Part shown: piece after piece, positions 32,905 through 41,588 of the stretch | How the letters are laid out: each line of letters starts with the position of its first letter | Position numbering within the stretch: position 1 is the first letter of the stretch | Source: UBA1450 sp964452355 | GTDB lineage: Bacteria; Patescibacteriota; Microgenomatia; UBA1406; GWC2-37-13 | Assembly: GCA_964452355.1 (NCBI GenBank) | Contig: CAYVKV010000006.1 | Location: 1-64,000, forward strand | Direction of reading: 5' to 3' | Length of the DNA: 64,000 bases | Notes under the pieces: generated by a model | Databases searched by the model: none | Seen by the model: the letters and a program-made list of their open reading frames with translations, nothing else | What the model was told of the DNA's origin: nothing | Program-made: the position numbers and the translations under genes

Positions 32905-34641
32905 ATGATAGCTCGTATCAACAAGAACACATTCATTCTTTTCTTCATAATGATAGTGGCATTCTTCTTTCGCATTTATGGGATCAACTGGGATTCAGGC
33001 TTTCATTTCCATCCGGATGAGCGGATGCTTATCATGGTCGCAGATCGAATCAGATTTTGGTCACAAATGAATCCTGATTTTTTCAACTACGGAAGCTTAC
33101 CAGTGTATCTTCTGGTAGGAGCAAGTCAACTCATCGATCGAATTATCGGATCCTCAATAACCAATTATGATGGATTATTGTTTGTCGGGCGATGGCTTTC
33201 ACTGAGCTCTGATTTGATCATCCTCATGCTTGTTTACAAGATATCAGTTCATCTTTTTCAAAATAAATCGGCAGCAGTGTGGTCAGCTTTTTTTTATGCC
33301 ATCGCATTTTTTCCCATTCAAAATAGTCACTTTTTTATTGTCGATACCTTCCTCAACCTCTTCTCTACTCTCTTGATATATCAACTTTTGTTATTTCAGC
33401 ACAACCCTTCATATCGAAGAATTATTTTTATTGGAATAACATTTGCAGCGGCAATCACATCAAAAATCTCTGCAGTGATTTTTCTTCCGATCATACTGAT
33501 GGTGCTTCTCTATCCCCATCCAAAGCATGAAAATATATTGCAAAGAATTTTGTATTTCTTCCAAAAAATATTGACAAATAATAGATTACATATGCTTACT
33601 ATTCTTAAAAATGATCTGTTGCGTCTGATACTTTTTAGTCTGATTACCGTAATGTTCTCAGCTTTTTTTATGCCGTATGCATTTATTGAACATGAACGAT
33701 TTGTAAGCGATATCCAACAACAAATAAAAATGAATTCAGATGCTTATATTTTTCCTTATACCCTTCAATATGTTGGCACGCTCCCCTATTGGTACTATGT
33801 AAAAAATATCTTTTTATGGGGTTTGGGACCCATTATCAGTATCTTTACTCTTATTGGGATCGGAGCATTGATTTCCAAACTGAGAATACATCATTTGAAG
33901 TTTGAACTCCTCCAAAAAAAGTATCTTCTTTTTGGTTTGTTTTACCTGCTTTATTTCTTAATTATTGGAAAATCGGCGGTCAAATTCATGCGCTACATGC
34001 TCCTCCTGTATCCATTCTTTGCAGTCATGGCAGGGTATGGAATTTACAAAATTCAAACGATGCAATTTAAAATATACCGATATAATATCAACCTCCAACC
34101 TATTACAAAGCTTTTTGTTATCAGTTTTGCATCAGTTAGCATTTTCTGGACTTTTCCATTCATAATGATTTATTCCGTACCAAATACGCGCATTCAAGCA
34201 ACTCAATGGATCAATCAATTCATTCCGTACGGTTCGGTGCTTGGAGTTGAACACTGGGATGACCGTGTGCCGATTTTCGATCCAGGAAATTATGAGTATG
34301 AAGAACTCACTTTGTATGATCTTCCCGATGATCAAAACAAAATAGCAAACCATTATCGTAAACTGCAACACGTAGATTATATTGTGATCGCCTCAAATAG
34401 GCTCTACACTCCCCTTCAGAAGCTTGTGGACTGTGATCGGTACGAAAAGTGTTACCCTGCAACTTCGAAATATTATCAAGATCTCTTTGAAGGAAGGCTC
34501 GGATTTATAAAAATTGCAGAGTTTACTTCATATCCTCGTCTGCAGATTTCAAATTTAAAACTACAACTTATTGATGATACGGCCGATGAATCTTTCACTG
34601 TTTATGACCACCCTAAAATATTGATTTTTAAGAAGATATAA
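32905..34641 (+). CDS. GT39/ArnT-like membrane glycosyltransferase
   Basis: 578 residues with about eleven TM helices. The first external loop reads WDSGFHFHPDERMLIM, the place of the conserved acidic (DE) motif of PMT/ArnT-type GT-C enzymes. Later loops contain NSHFFIVDTFLNLFSTLL. The C-terminal soluble part (about 430-578) is beta-rich. It should move a lipid-linked sugar onto a lipid or protein acceptor outside the cytoplasm. The epimerase gene at 34642 ends one base after its stop on the other strand. Confidence 0.86.
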   Translation: MIARINKNTFILFFIMIVAFFFRIYGINWDSGFHFHPDERMLIMVADRIRFWSQMNPDFFNYGSLPVYLLVGASQLIDRIIGSSITNYDGLLFVGRWLSLSSDLIILMLVYKISVHLFQNKSAAVWSAFFYAIAFFPIQNSHFFIVDTFLNLFSTLLIYQLLLFQHNPSYRRIIFIGITFAAAITSKISAVIFLPIILMVLLYPHPKHENILQRILYFFQKILTNNRLHMLTILKNDLLRLILFSLITVMFSAFFMPYAFIEHERFVSDIQQQIKMNSDAYIFPYTLQYVGTLPYWYYVKNIFLWGLGPIISIFTLIGIGALISKLRIHHLKFELLQKKYLLFGLFYLLYFLIIGKSAVKFMRYMLLLYPFFAVMAGYGIYKIQTMQFKIYRYNINLQPITKLFVISFASVSIFWTFPFIMIYSVPNTRIQATQWINQFIPYGSVLGVEHWDDRVPIFDPGNYEYEELTLYDLPDDQNKIANHYRKLQHVDYIVIASNRLYTPLQKLVDCDRYEKCYPATSKYYQDLFEGRLGFIKIAEFTSYPRLQISNLKLQLIDDTADESFTVYDHPKILIFKKI

Positions 34642-35682
34642 CTACATGAATTTCTTGATCACTCCCAGCATCCCCTGCTTCCAGGGAACTCTATGCGTGA
34701 CACCGATTTTACCCTCAAAATCTGATACATGATCCAGATACCAATGATAGTTTTGAATCAACGCTTGTTTGTTTGAATATTTTGGAGAAAATCCAAGCTG
34801 CTTTTCAGCTTTTTCAATCGAAACGAATGAGTCTTTGGATGCAGTTTCATAAACCCAAGCATACAACGGAGAAATGTGGAGCGCCTCAAGAATTTTCAAG
34901 ATAGCAATGACTAACCATGCAGGTGTGCCGATTATTTGTTTTCCAAATCCGGCTTCATCAAGCACCGACTGATAATCCTCCTTCATCGTCGTAAACTCTT
35001 TTGCACCAATATTAAATACGTCGTTAACCTTGTGCTTTTCAAGCGTCATACAGGCATAAATTGCATCATTCAAATCGTCTACATCAAGGAGCTGATATCT
35101 ATTTTTTCCACTTCCAATCATGGGAAAATGGTGACCGGTCCGAGCCCAATCATACAATACCGCAAATACCCCCAATCGCTCTGGCCCAACAAAGGATTTG
35201 GGCCTCAAAATACTGACCGTAAGCCCTTTTTTTTTTTTTTTTATACACGCTTTTTCAGCTGCTATCTTTGACTTTCCATATGCTCCGACTCCAACCAATT
35301 TGTCATGCTCGTAAATAGGATGATGATCGGGAACTCCATACACAGCGGTTGAAGAAATATGAATAAAGCGCTCAATTTTGTTTACTATTGAAACATCGAT
35401 AACATTTTTAGTTCCATCAATGTCAGTTGAATATATATCTTCTTTTGAGTATAGAGGTAAGGCTGCAGCACAGTGAATCACAATATCCGCTCCTTTTATA
35501 GATTTTTGTAGCAGTTTTTCATCCCGAATATCACCAATAATTGCGGTTACTTTATCCTTACAATCTGAATAATCAAATGGTTGAAGATCGTATGAGATGA
35601 TATTGTAGTTTTTTTTTAGCAGATACCGAATAAGATTAATTCCCAAAAACCCCGATCCTCCGGTGATAAAGACTGTTTTCAT
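34642..35682 (-). CDS. NAD-dependent epimerase/dehydratase (extended SDR)
   Basis: 346 residues. The NAD-binding loop is ITGGSGFLGINLI. The catalytic triad is visible as Ser in HISSTAVYG, with Tyr and Lys in GAYGKSKIAAEK. ILRPKSFVGPE is the usual extended-SDR segment. It should interconvert nucleotide sugars, in keeping with the GT39 gene beside it; the sugar is unknown. The five lysines at the YxxxK region's end come from a run of sixteen T on the plus strand (35227-35242), a risk site for slippage. CATAAT lies six bases before the ATG. Confidence 0.9.
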   Translation of the reverse strand: MKTVFITGGSGFLGINLIRYLLKKNYNIISYDLQPFDYSDCKDKVTAIIGDIRDEKLLQKSIKGADIVIHCAAALPLYSKEDIYSTDIDGTKNVIDVSIVNKIERFIHISSTAVYGVPDHHPIYEHDKLVGVGAYGKSKIAAEKACIKKKKKGLTVSILRPKSFVGPERLGVFAVLYDWARTGHHFPMIGSGKNRYQLLDVDDLNDAIYACMTLEKHKVNDVFNIGAKEFTTMKEDYQSVLDEAGFGKQIIGTPAWLVIAILKILEALHISPLYAWVYETASKDSFVSIEKAEKQLGFSPKYSNKQALIQNYHWYLDHVSDFEGKIGVTHRVPWKQGMLGVIKKFM

Positions 35683-35708
35683 GTGGTTATTATGCTAGAT
35701 TGAAGCTT

Positions 35709-36377
35709 TTATTTCCAGTCTATTGGGTCAATGTCATGAGATTTGAGATATCTGTTGCATGCACTAAAGTGTTTGTTCCCGAAAAAAGCTTGAGCTGAGA
35801 ATGGAGATGGATGTGCAGATTTCAAAATTAAATTATTATCCGAATCTACCATTGATCCCTTCTGTTTGGCATAGTTTCCCCAGAGCATATACACAATATT
35901 TATTCGCTTTTCGTTTAATGCGTTTATGACCGCATCGGTGAACTCTTCCCAACCTCGCGCTTTGTGTGACGCTGGCTGATTTGCAGAAACAGTCAGCACG
36001 CTATTTAACATCAAGACTCCCTGTTTTGCCCAACGAGAGAGATCTCCACTCTCAATCGGCTCAATCCCCAGATCACTTTTTATCTCTTTAAAAATATTTT
36101 GAAGTGACGGTGGGAGCGAAACTCCATCATTTACTGCAAATGATAACCCATTTGCTTGGGCTTCTGCGTGATAGGGATCCTGCCCTACTATGACAACCTT
36201 TACCTTGTCAAATGGACACAGATCAAAAGCTCGAAAAACATTCTTTGGCGCTGGAAATACGTTTCCATTCAAATACTCAGATCGAACAAATTCCGTGAGC
36301 TGTTTCCAATATGGTTTTTCAAATTCATTTTTCAACTCTGATTTCCATTTTTTTTCGATTTTTACTTCACTCATCAT
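35709..36377 (-). CDS. ung: Uracil-DNA glycosylase
   Basis: 222 residues, normal family-1 length. Catalytic motif A is VVIVGQDPYHAEAQANGLSFAV (Asp of GQDPYH). The C-terminal motif B is LKSAHPSPFSA (the HPSPLS-like loop). The pattern LLLNSVLTV appears here as VLMLNSVLTVSANQPASH. It removes uracil from DNA at the start of base-excision repair. An adjacent second ATG one codon later is equally possible. It is separated by 118 bp from the end of trpA on the same strand. Confidence 0.96.
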   Translation of the reverse strand: MMSEVKIEKKWKSELKNEFEKPYWKQLTEFVRSEYLNGNVFPAPKNVFRAFDLCPFDKVKVVIVGQDPYHAEAQANGLSFAVNDGVSLPPSLQNIFKEIKSDLGIEPIESGDLSRWAKQGVLMLNSVLTVSANQPASHKARGWEEFTDAVINALNEKRINIVYMLWGNYAKQKGSMVDSDNNLILKSAHPSPFSAQAFFGNKHFSACNRYLKSHDIDPIDWK

Positions 36378-36422
36378 ACTATTCTAGTTCATTTTACCTG
36401 TATCTGCCATAATTATTTTCAT

Positions 36423-36516
36423 GCTCGTAGGTCGCATCCATTAATAAGTTGACCAGTATGTATGCGACACAAAGGGCCGTAACCATCAATACCTATCAGA
36501 TTATTGATGGACGAGC
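36423..36516. repeat. Nested inverted repeats at the end of the trp operon
   Basis: GCTCGT (36423-36428) pairs with ACGAGC (36511-36516), enclosing two hairpins: GTCGCAT/ATGCGAC and CCATCAATA/TATTGATGG. Together they give a three-way-junction shape of 94 bases. The last codons and the stop of trpA lie inside the second hairpin. No U-tract follows, so it is not a standard intrinsic terminator; it may protect or end the trp mRNA. Confidence 0.45.
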
Positions 36517-37311
36517 CCTTAGACTTCGAATGAATAGTATCACTTCTTCCAAAGCGTTCTCAAAGGACGATGACTTTTCAATAATTCTGACTATCGCACT
36601 CCCGACTACAATAATGTCTGCATACGACTCAACTTGGCAAACATCTTCTTTCCCCGAGATTCCAAACCCCACCGCTATTGGAATTTTGAAATATTTTTTT
36701 ACCCGTTTGAGATACGATTCTAACCCAACCTTGCCAGCTGCTACTGACCCCGTTACTCCATAATGACTCACGCAGTACACAAATTCATCAGCAACCTGTG
36801 CGTTGAGTTTTAATCTATGATTAGGGCTTGACGGGGTAACCACTCGAATCTGAGCAAGTCCACGCGCGTGCGTAGCCTTGATAAAATGTTCATGTTGCTC
36901 CTCATCAGGAGGCATATCAGGAATGATGAGTCCATAAGCGCCAGCAGCTTTAGCGGCTTTACAAAATTTCTCAACTCCGAAGTGAAATACCGTATTGTAG
37001 TAACCCATGAAAAAAAGAGGGATCGATACTTGAGCTGATAACGTCTTCATTACCTTCATGCAATCATCAACCGTTACTCCATTTTTTAACGCCCTATCAC
37101 AGGCCTTCATGATCGTTGGACCATCGGCAATCGGATCGGAAAACGGGATTTGTAACTCCACATAATCTGACCCCGCCTGTACCATGGCTTTTACCAACTC
37201 TATTGTTGATGCGATATCAGGGTATCCCACAACTGCATGGGTCATGAGTTTGATATGAGACATTGAATTAAATTTGGGTGACGACCTGAGAAAAAATGGT
37301 ATCGAGCTCAT
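36496..37311 (-). CDS. trpA: Tryptophan synthase alpha subunit
   Basis: 271 residues. It cleaves indole-3-glycerol phosphate to indole. The catalytic Glu and Asp lie in YVELQIPFSDPIADGPTI, with the glycine of the usual ELG replaced by Gln. YYNTVFHFGVEKFCKAA and VTGSVAAG-type phosphate loops (YGVTGSVAAGK), and IAVGFGISGKEDV follow. ATG 37311 overlaps the trpB stop as ATGA, and the extra N-terminal residues match the normal family start length. It is the last trp gene; its 3' end is in a strong inverted repeat. Confidence 0.96.
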   Translation of the reverse strand: MSSIPFFLRSSPKFNSMSHIKLMTHAVVGYPDIASTIELVKAMVQAGSDYVELQIPFSDPIADGPTIMKACDRALKNGVTVDDCMKVMKTLSAQVSIPLFFMGYYNTVFHFGVEKFCKAAKAAGAYGLIIPDMPPDEEQHEHFIKATHARGLAQIRVVTPSSPNHRLKLNAQVADEFVYCVSHYGVTGSVAAGKVGLESYLKRVKKYFKIPIAVGFGISGKEDVCQVESYADIIVVGSAIVRIIEKSSSFENALEEVILFIRSLRARPSII

Positions 37312-38564
37312 TTGTTAAATTTGGAATTAATAAAAGTTTGCCATTCTGAATCTTTTAATGCCTCCGCCACAATAAATATATCTTTATCTGCACGACCAGA
37401 AATATTTACTACTATGATTTTGTCTTTTGAAAGTTTTGGCGCCTGTTTAATTGCTTCTGCTATTGCATGAGATGATTCGAGTGCCGGCAAAATTCCTTCG
37501 AGCTTTACTGTACGGTTGAACGCTGAAAGCGCTTCTTTGTCCGTTGCAGAAGAAAACTCCACCCGACCCTGATCTTTTAAATAAGCAAATTGGGGCCCTA
37601 TGCCAGGATAATCCAGACCAGCTGAAATGCTGTGAGTTTGTGCTATGTTTCCCTCCGCATCTTGTAGAAAGATTGATTTATAGCCCTGAACCACACCAAG
37701 CGTTCCCCCTGCAAAGCGCGAGGCATGCCTGCCTTTTTTTCCCACTCCCTCACCACCGGCCTCCACTCCAATCATACGCACAGATTCGTCTTCTAAAAAT
37801 CGGTAAAAGAGACCCAACGCATTGCTCCCTCCGCTCACACTGGCAATAAGCATATCGGGTTGACGACCCTCTAATTCTTGTATCTGTTGCTTTACTTCAT
37901 ATCCGACAATTTGTTGAAAATCTCGATTGAGAGATGGAAATGGATGAGGACCCAGCGTAGACCCCAAAAGATAATGGGAGTCTTGCATATTGGTGATCCA
38001 ATCTTTAAGCGCTGCATTTACCGCATCTTTAAGCGTCCGTGAGCCGGTCCGAACCGGTACAACGGTTGCGCCAAGCCGTTGCATCCAAAAGACATTTGGT
38101 CTTTGCCGTTTTATGTCTTCCTCCCCCATGTATACCATGCACTCGAATCCAAATCGAGCCGCAACGGTGGCTGCTGCAACACCGTGTTGACCGGCGCCAG
38201 TTTCAGCAATCAGTCGTTTCTTTTTCATACGTTTGGCCAGAAGTGCTTGGCCCAAACAATGATTTATCTTATGTGCGCCCGTATGATTTAACCCTTCATT
38301 TTTCATGTAAATTTTGGCTCCACCTAATGAGTTTGTGAGATTTTCTGCAAAGTACAATGGGGAAGGTCTACCAACGTATGTCTTAAGATAATAGAGAAAT
38401 TCCCGTTCAAAGGCGGGATCTGTTTTTATTTTCAAATATTCCCGCTCCAATTCTTCAAGAGCCGGAATAAGCATCTCCGGAGCATATCGACCACCATAGG
38501 GGCCAAAATGTCCGCTGGAATCCGCATCATATTTTGTTTTGTATGAGAAAAATAATTCTTTCAT
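37308..38564 (-). CDS. trpB: Tryptophan synthase beta subunit
   Basis: 418 residues. It is PLP-dependent and joins indole and serine. The Schiff-base lysine is in NHTGAHKINHCLGQALLAKRM. The glutamate region is ETGAGQHGVAAATVAARFG, and the glycine-rich PLP phosphate loop is ASVSGGSNALGLF. The N-terminal FGPYGGRYAPEMLIPALEELE is the TrpB1-type opening, so this is the ordinary subunit that pairs with TrpA. ATGA overlaps at both ends (with trpF and trpA) show tight translational coupling. Confidence 0.97.
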   Translation of the reverse strand: MKELFFSYKTKYDADSSGHFGPYGGRYAPEMLIPALEELEREYLKIKTDPAFEREFLYYLKTYVGRPSPLYFAENLTNSLGGAKIYMKNEGLNHTGAHKINHCLGQALLAKRMKKKRLIAETGAGQHGVAAATVAARFGFECMVYMGEEDIKRQRPNVFWMQRLGATVVPVRTGSRTLKDAVNAALKDWITNMQDSHYLLGSTLGPHPFPSLNRDFQQIVGYEVKQQIQELEGRQPDMLIASVSGGSNALGLFYRFLEDESVRMIGVEAGGEGVGKKGRHASRFAGGTLGVVQGYKSIFLQDAEGNIAQTHSISAGLDYPGIGPQFAYLKDQGRVEFSSATDKEALSAFNRTVKLEGILPALESSHAIAEAIKQAPKLSKDKIIVVNISGRADKDIFIVAEALKDSEWQTFINSKFNK

Positions 38565-39166
38565 ATACGCGAAATAAATGTATTAACCTTACTTTTATCA
38601 ATATTTCCACTCGTTTCTATTCCTCCAGCCACATCCACGCCATAAGGCTTCACCACAAGCATTATTGATTTAACATTCTCAGGCGTCAATCCACCCGCCA
38701 AGAAAAATAAATTGCGTTTTGCTAATTCACTTAATCGATCAACCCGTAATGGTTCCCCTTCACCTTGTTCATACCGATCAACAAGAAAATGAGCGACTTT
38801 ATATTTATTCATATATCGAGATATTTTCTCAACATCAAAACGTGGCTTAAGTGCGAAAGCTTTAATTACTGGTCGTTCTATGCTATTACAAAATTCTGGC
38901 GTCTCATTTCCATGAAGTTGCACAAAATCTAAGCCGACATTGTCTGCAAACATATTGACATAGTCGCATGTTTGGTTCTGGAAAACTCCCACCGTTTGAC
39001 AATCTGATCCGGTCGAATGAATATATTGGATAATTTCACGACCCGTGTCAAGGGTCACAAACCGCTTTGAGTTTCGTACAAAGTTTATGCCAATAAAATC
39101 TGCTCCCGACTGTAGGACGATTTGAGCATCTTGAATTGATTGTATTCCACAGATTTTAGTTTTCAT
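38561..39166 (-). CDS. trpF: Phosphoribosylanthranilate isomerase
   Basis: 201 residues, TIM barrel. Catalytic Cys in KICGIQSIQDAQ (residue 5) and Asp in AHFLVDRYE. FVQLHGNETPEFC and FFLAGGLTPENV are standard family segments. It is a separate gene rather than fused with trpC. It overlaps trpC by 11 bases and trpB by four. Confidence 0.96.
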   Translation of the reverse strand: MKTKICGIQSIQDAQIVLQSGADFIGINFVRNSKRFVTLDTGREIIQYIHSTGSDCQTVGVFQNQTCDYVNMFADNVGLDFVQLHGNETPEFCNSIERPVIKAFALKPRFDVEKISRYMNKYKVAHFLVDRYEQGEGEPLRVDRLSELAKRNLFFLAGGLTPENVKSIMLVVKPYGVDVAGGIETSGNIDKSKVNTFISRI

Positions 39167-39890
39167 GTTTTAATGAATGAATAACAGATGCGACATCTTT
39201 TGTCTTCATGAGCAACTCCCCCACCAACACCGCTTTTGCGCCAGCGGTTTTGAATTGTTCAACATCGTGGCGAGACTTTACCCCAGAAAATGCAATCACG
39301 GTTTTATCTTTTGGTATTTTTTTTATTATCGAGCATGCGCGATCAATATTTATTTGAAAGGTATTGAGGTCGCGCGCATTCACCCCGATGACTTCCGCCT
39401 GTTGCACGAAGGGAAGAGATAGTTCTTGAGTCTGTGCAACTTCAATAATAGGAGTTACAGATGACGTAGTAAGTGATGGTAATAGATCAGGATGAAAATA
39501 TTTGTTGAGCGCGGCAATGATAAGAAGTGCATCGGCACCAGCTTGCTCGGCTTGTATGACCTGATATGGATGAATAATAAAATCTTTCATAAGCATCGGA
39601 AGCGTTGTTACTTTTCGAATATCCTTAAATAATTCGAGAGAACCCCCAAAGTACTTTCTGTCGGTAACTACGGAGATGGCATCAGCACAAGCTGCTTCAT
39701 ATTCTCTAGCTTTTACCACTAAATTTTGATCGCCAGCCAAATCACGAGCGCTTGGTGATTTCTTTTTAATTTCTGCGATCAAGCCAATATCTCCAATTGT
39801 TGCATGTGTAATTGCTTGGACAAATGGACGTTTTTTTGATTGCTTCAATTCCTTCTGTTTATTTTTGATTATTTCTTCAAGAATACTCAT
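39156..39890 (-). CDS. trpC: Indole-3-glycerol-phosphate synthase
   Basis: 244 residues, TIM barrel. Opening MSILEEIIKNKQKELKQSKK is usual. Catalytic lysines are in LIAEIKKKSPSAR and PMLMKDFIIHPYQV. EVIGVNARDLNTFQ and VIAFSGVKSRHDVE are conserved substrate-binding turns. It overlaps trpD by 14 bases and trpF by 11. The same operon supplies its substrate. Confidence 0.96.
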   Translation of the reverse strand: MSILEEIIKNKQKELKQSKKRPFVQAITHATIGDIGLIAEIKKKSPSARDLAGDQNLVVKAREYEAACADAISVVTDRKYFGGSLELFKDIRKVTTLPMLMKDFIIHPYQVIQAEQAGADALLIIAALNKYFHPDLLPSLTTSSVTPIIEVAQTQELSLPFVQQAEVIGVNARDLNTFQINIDRACSIIKKIPKDKTVIAFSGVKSRHDVEQFKTAGAKAVLVGELLMKTKDVASVIHSLKHEN

Positions 39891-40863
39891 GTTTATGTGA
39901 TGAATGAATAAGTGCTTCTAATGTATGTTTTGCAGCTCTCGAATCGATAGATTCTGCTGCAAGTTCGAGACCGTGCTCAATAGTTGATGCTTTTCCAGAA
40001 ACCAGAAATGCCATTGCTGCATTTAATAAAACCGTATCTCGGGGCGCTCCTTTTTCTCCGTTGAGAATAGTTTGAATCATGGATGCATTTTTCTCGACAT
40101 CGCCGCCCATTATGTCTTTAAGTGACCCGTGATGCATACCAAATTTTTTTGGATCGATTTCAAAAGATGATACCTGTGAGTTTTTAATAATTCGAATGTA
40201 AGACGGCCCTGCAGGACTGATCTCATCCATTCCATCCGTACTCGTCACCAGAGCTAGGTATTCGTAATCAAGCTCTTTGGCAACATGAGAAAGTGTTTCC
40301 AACACTTCAAGATTTGGAACCCCAATAACCTGTCGACGTACTCTTGCGGGATTACAAAATGGACCAAGGAAATTGAATATCGTACGAATCCCGAGCTCTT
40401 TGCGAACGGATGCAACGTACTTCATCGCTGGATGATATATCGGAGCAAAAAGAAACACGACCCCGATTGATTCAAGAACGTTCTTTGCTTGATCAGGAGT
40501 GAGATTAATATTGACGCCAAGCTCCTCAAGCACATCGGCGCTCCCACAGCTACTTGATGCTTTCCGATTACCGTGCTTTACAACCGGTACACCGGCACCA
40601 GCTACCACAAGTGCTACAGCGGTTGAGATGTTGAATGTATTTTTTCCATCCCCCCCAGTTCCACACGTGTCCACCGAGCCGATTGGCGCTTGGAGGAGCT
40701 GCATACGAGATCTCATCGTATAAATAGCGCCGATTATCTCATCAGGAGTCTCTCCTTTTTGAGCTAAGTCCGTGAGCGCTTTTCCCATTTCAACGTGAGA
40801 CATCTCGCCAGACATCATCCGTTCAATGAGTTGTTGTGTTTCTTTTTGCGTTAAGTTTTTCAT
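39877..40863 (-). CDS. trpD: Anthranilate phosphoribosyltransferase
   Basis: 328 residues. The PRPP-binding motif is DTCGTGGDGKNTFNISTAVALVVAG; the anthranilate side shows VVKHGNRKASSSCGSADVLEELG and PAMKYVASVRKELGIRTIFNFLGPFCNPA. All match the family. The gap to trpG (40864-40913) is unusual in an operon whose other junctions overlap; the palindromic repeat at 40889-40990 fills it. Confidence 0.97.
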   Translation of the reverse strand: MKNLTQKETQQLIERMMSGEMSHVEMGKALTDLAQKGETPDEIIGAIYTMRSRMQLLQAPIGSVDTCGTGGDGKNTFNISTAVALVVAGAGVPVVKHGNRKASSSCGSADVLEELGVNINLTPDQAKNVLESIGVVFLFAPIYHPAMKYVASVRKELGIRTIFNFLGPFCNPARVRRQVIGVPNLEVLETLSHVAKELDYEYLALVTSTDGMDEISPAGPSYIRIIKNSQVSSFEIDPKKFGMHHGSLKDIMGGDVEKNASMIQTILNGEKGAPRDTVLLNAAMAFLVSGKASTIEHGLELAAESIDSRAAKHTLEALIHSSHKHEYS

Positions 40864-40888
40864 AATAAAATAACTTCAGTAAATAATT

Positions 40889-40990
40889 CTCCCTTGGCAA
40901 GGGAGTACCCCGCCTAAAGGCGGGGGGAGGGATGTATCCTATCGTTAACATCCCCCGCCCTATCGGGCACCCCCTTCATAAGGGGGACCT
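40889..40990. repeat. GC-rich palindromic repeat element between trpG and trpD
   Basis: Two modules. Module A contains the hairpin CTCCCTT/AAGGGAG followed by TACCCC and ends in GGGAGGGATGT. Module B starts ACATCCCCCG and contains CACCCCCTTC/AAGGGGGACCT. The same two modules, inverted and in the other order, occur inside pyrK at 60946-61039. The element overlaps the 3' end of trpG, supplying its last 26 or so codons and the stop, and the trpG-trpD spacer. Confidence 0.85.
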
Positions 40991-41588
40991 TCTGAGGTAA
41001 CAAAAAGTTGCATAATATTTGTTTTCCGCCATCCGTAAATACCGATTCCGGATGAAACTGAACCCCCTCAATCGGATATATTTTATGTCGGAGACCCATG
41101 ATCTCATATGTGTCTTTTGACGTTGCGGTGATTTCAAGACATGAAGGGAGTGTGTTTCGATCAACCACGAGCGAATGGTATCTCATCACTTCCATGTTTT
41201 GTGGCAACCCTGCAAACACTCCCTTTTTGTCATGGGTAATACTGCTGGTTTTTCCATGCATGGGACGCATGGCTTTAACAATACTGCCACCAAAATAATG
41301 TCCTATTCCCTGCATTCCTAAACACACACCAAATACCGGTGTTGTTTTACCAATTTCCGTAACAACATCGGCACATACACCAAAATATGCTGCGTCTGAA
41401 GGATCTCCCGGTCCAGGAGAAATGACTATACGATCATAATTTCCTTTTTTAATTTGAGACAGGTTGATTTCATCATTACGTTTTACCGTGATATTCGGAG
41501 TGATTCGCTTTTCCAGTAGAATTTCACCCGCACATTGATACAGGTTGTAGGTGAATGAATCATAGTTGTCTAAAATGAGTATTTTCAT
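40914..41588 (-). CDS. trpG: Anthranilate synthase component II (glutamine amidotransferase)
   Basis: 224 residues. Class I amidotransferase triad: Cys in PVFGVCLGMQ, His and Glu in GVQFHPESV. VISPGPGDPSDA and the anthranilate-specific MHGKTSSI are present. It channels ammonia to TrpE. Normal TrpG proteins end soon after GKQILCNFL. Here about 28 extra residues (from PQKVPLMKG to HPSPRL) are encoded by the palindromic repeat, so the natural stop was replaced. It overlaps trpE by four bases. Confidence 0.95.
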   Translation of the reverse strand: MKILILDNYDSFTYNLYQCAGEILLEKRITPNITVKRNDEINLSQIKKGNYDRIVISPGPGDPSDAAYFGVCADVVTEIGKTTPVFGVCLGMQGIGHYFGGSIVKAMRPMHGKTSSITHDKKGVFAGLPQNMEVMRYHSLVVDRNTLPSCLEITATSKDTYEIMGLRHKIYPIEGVQFHPESVFTDGGKQILCNFLLPQKVPLMKGVPDRAGDVNDRIHPSPRL

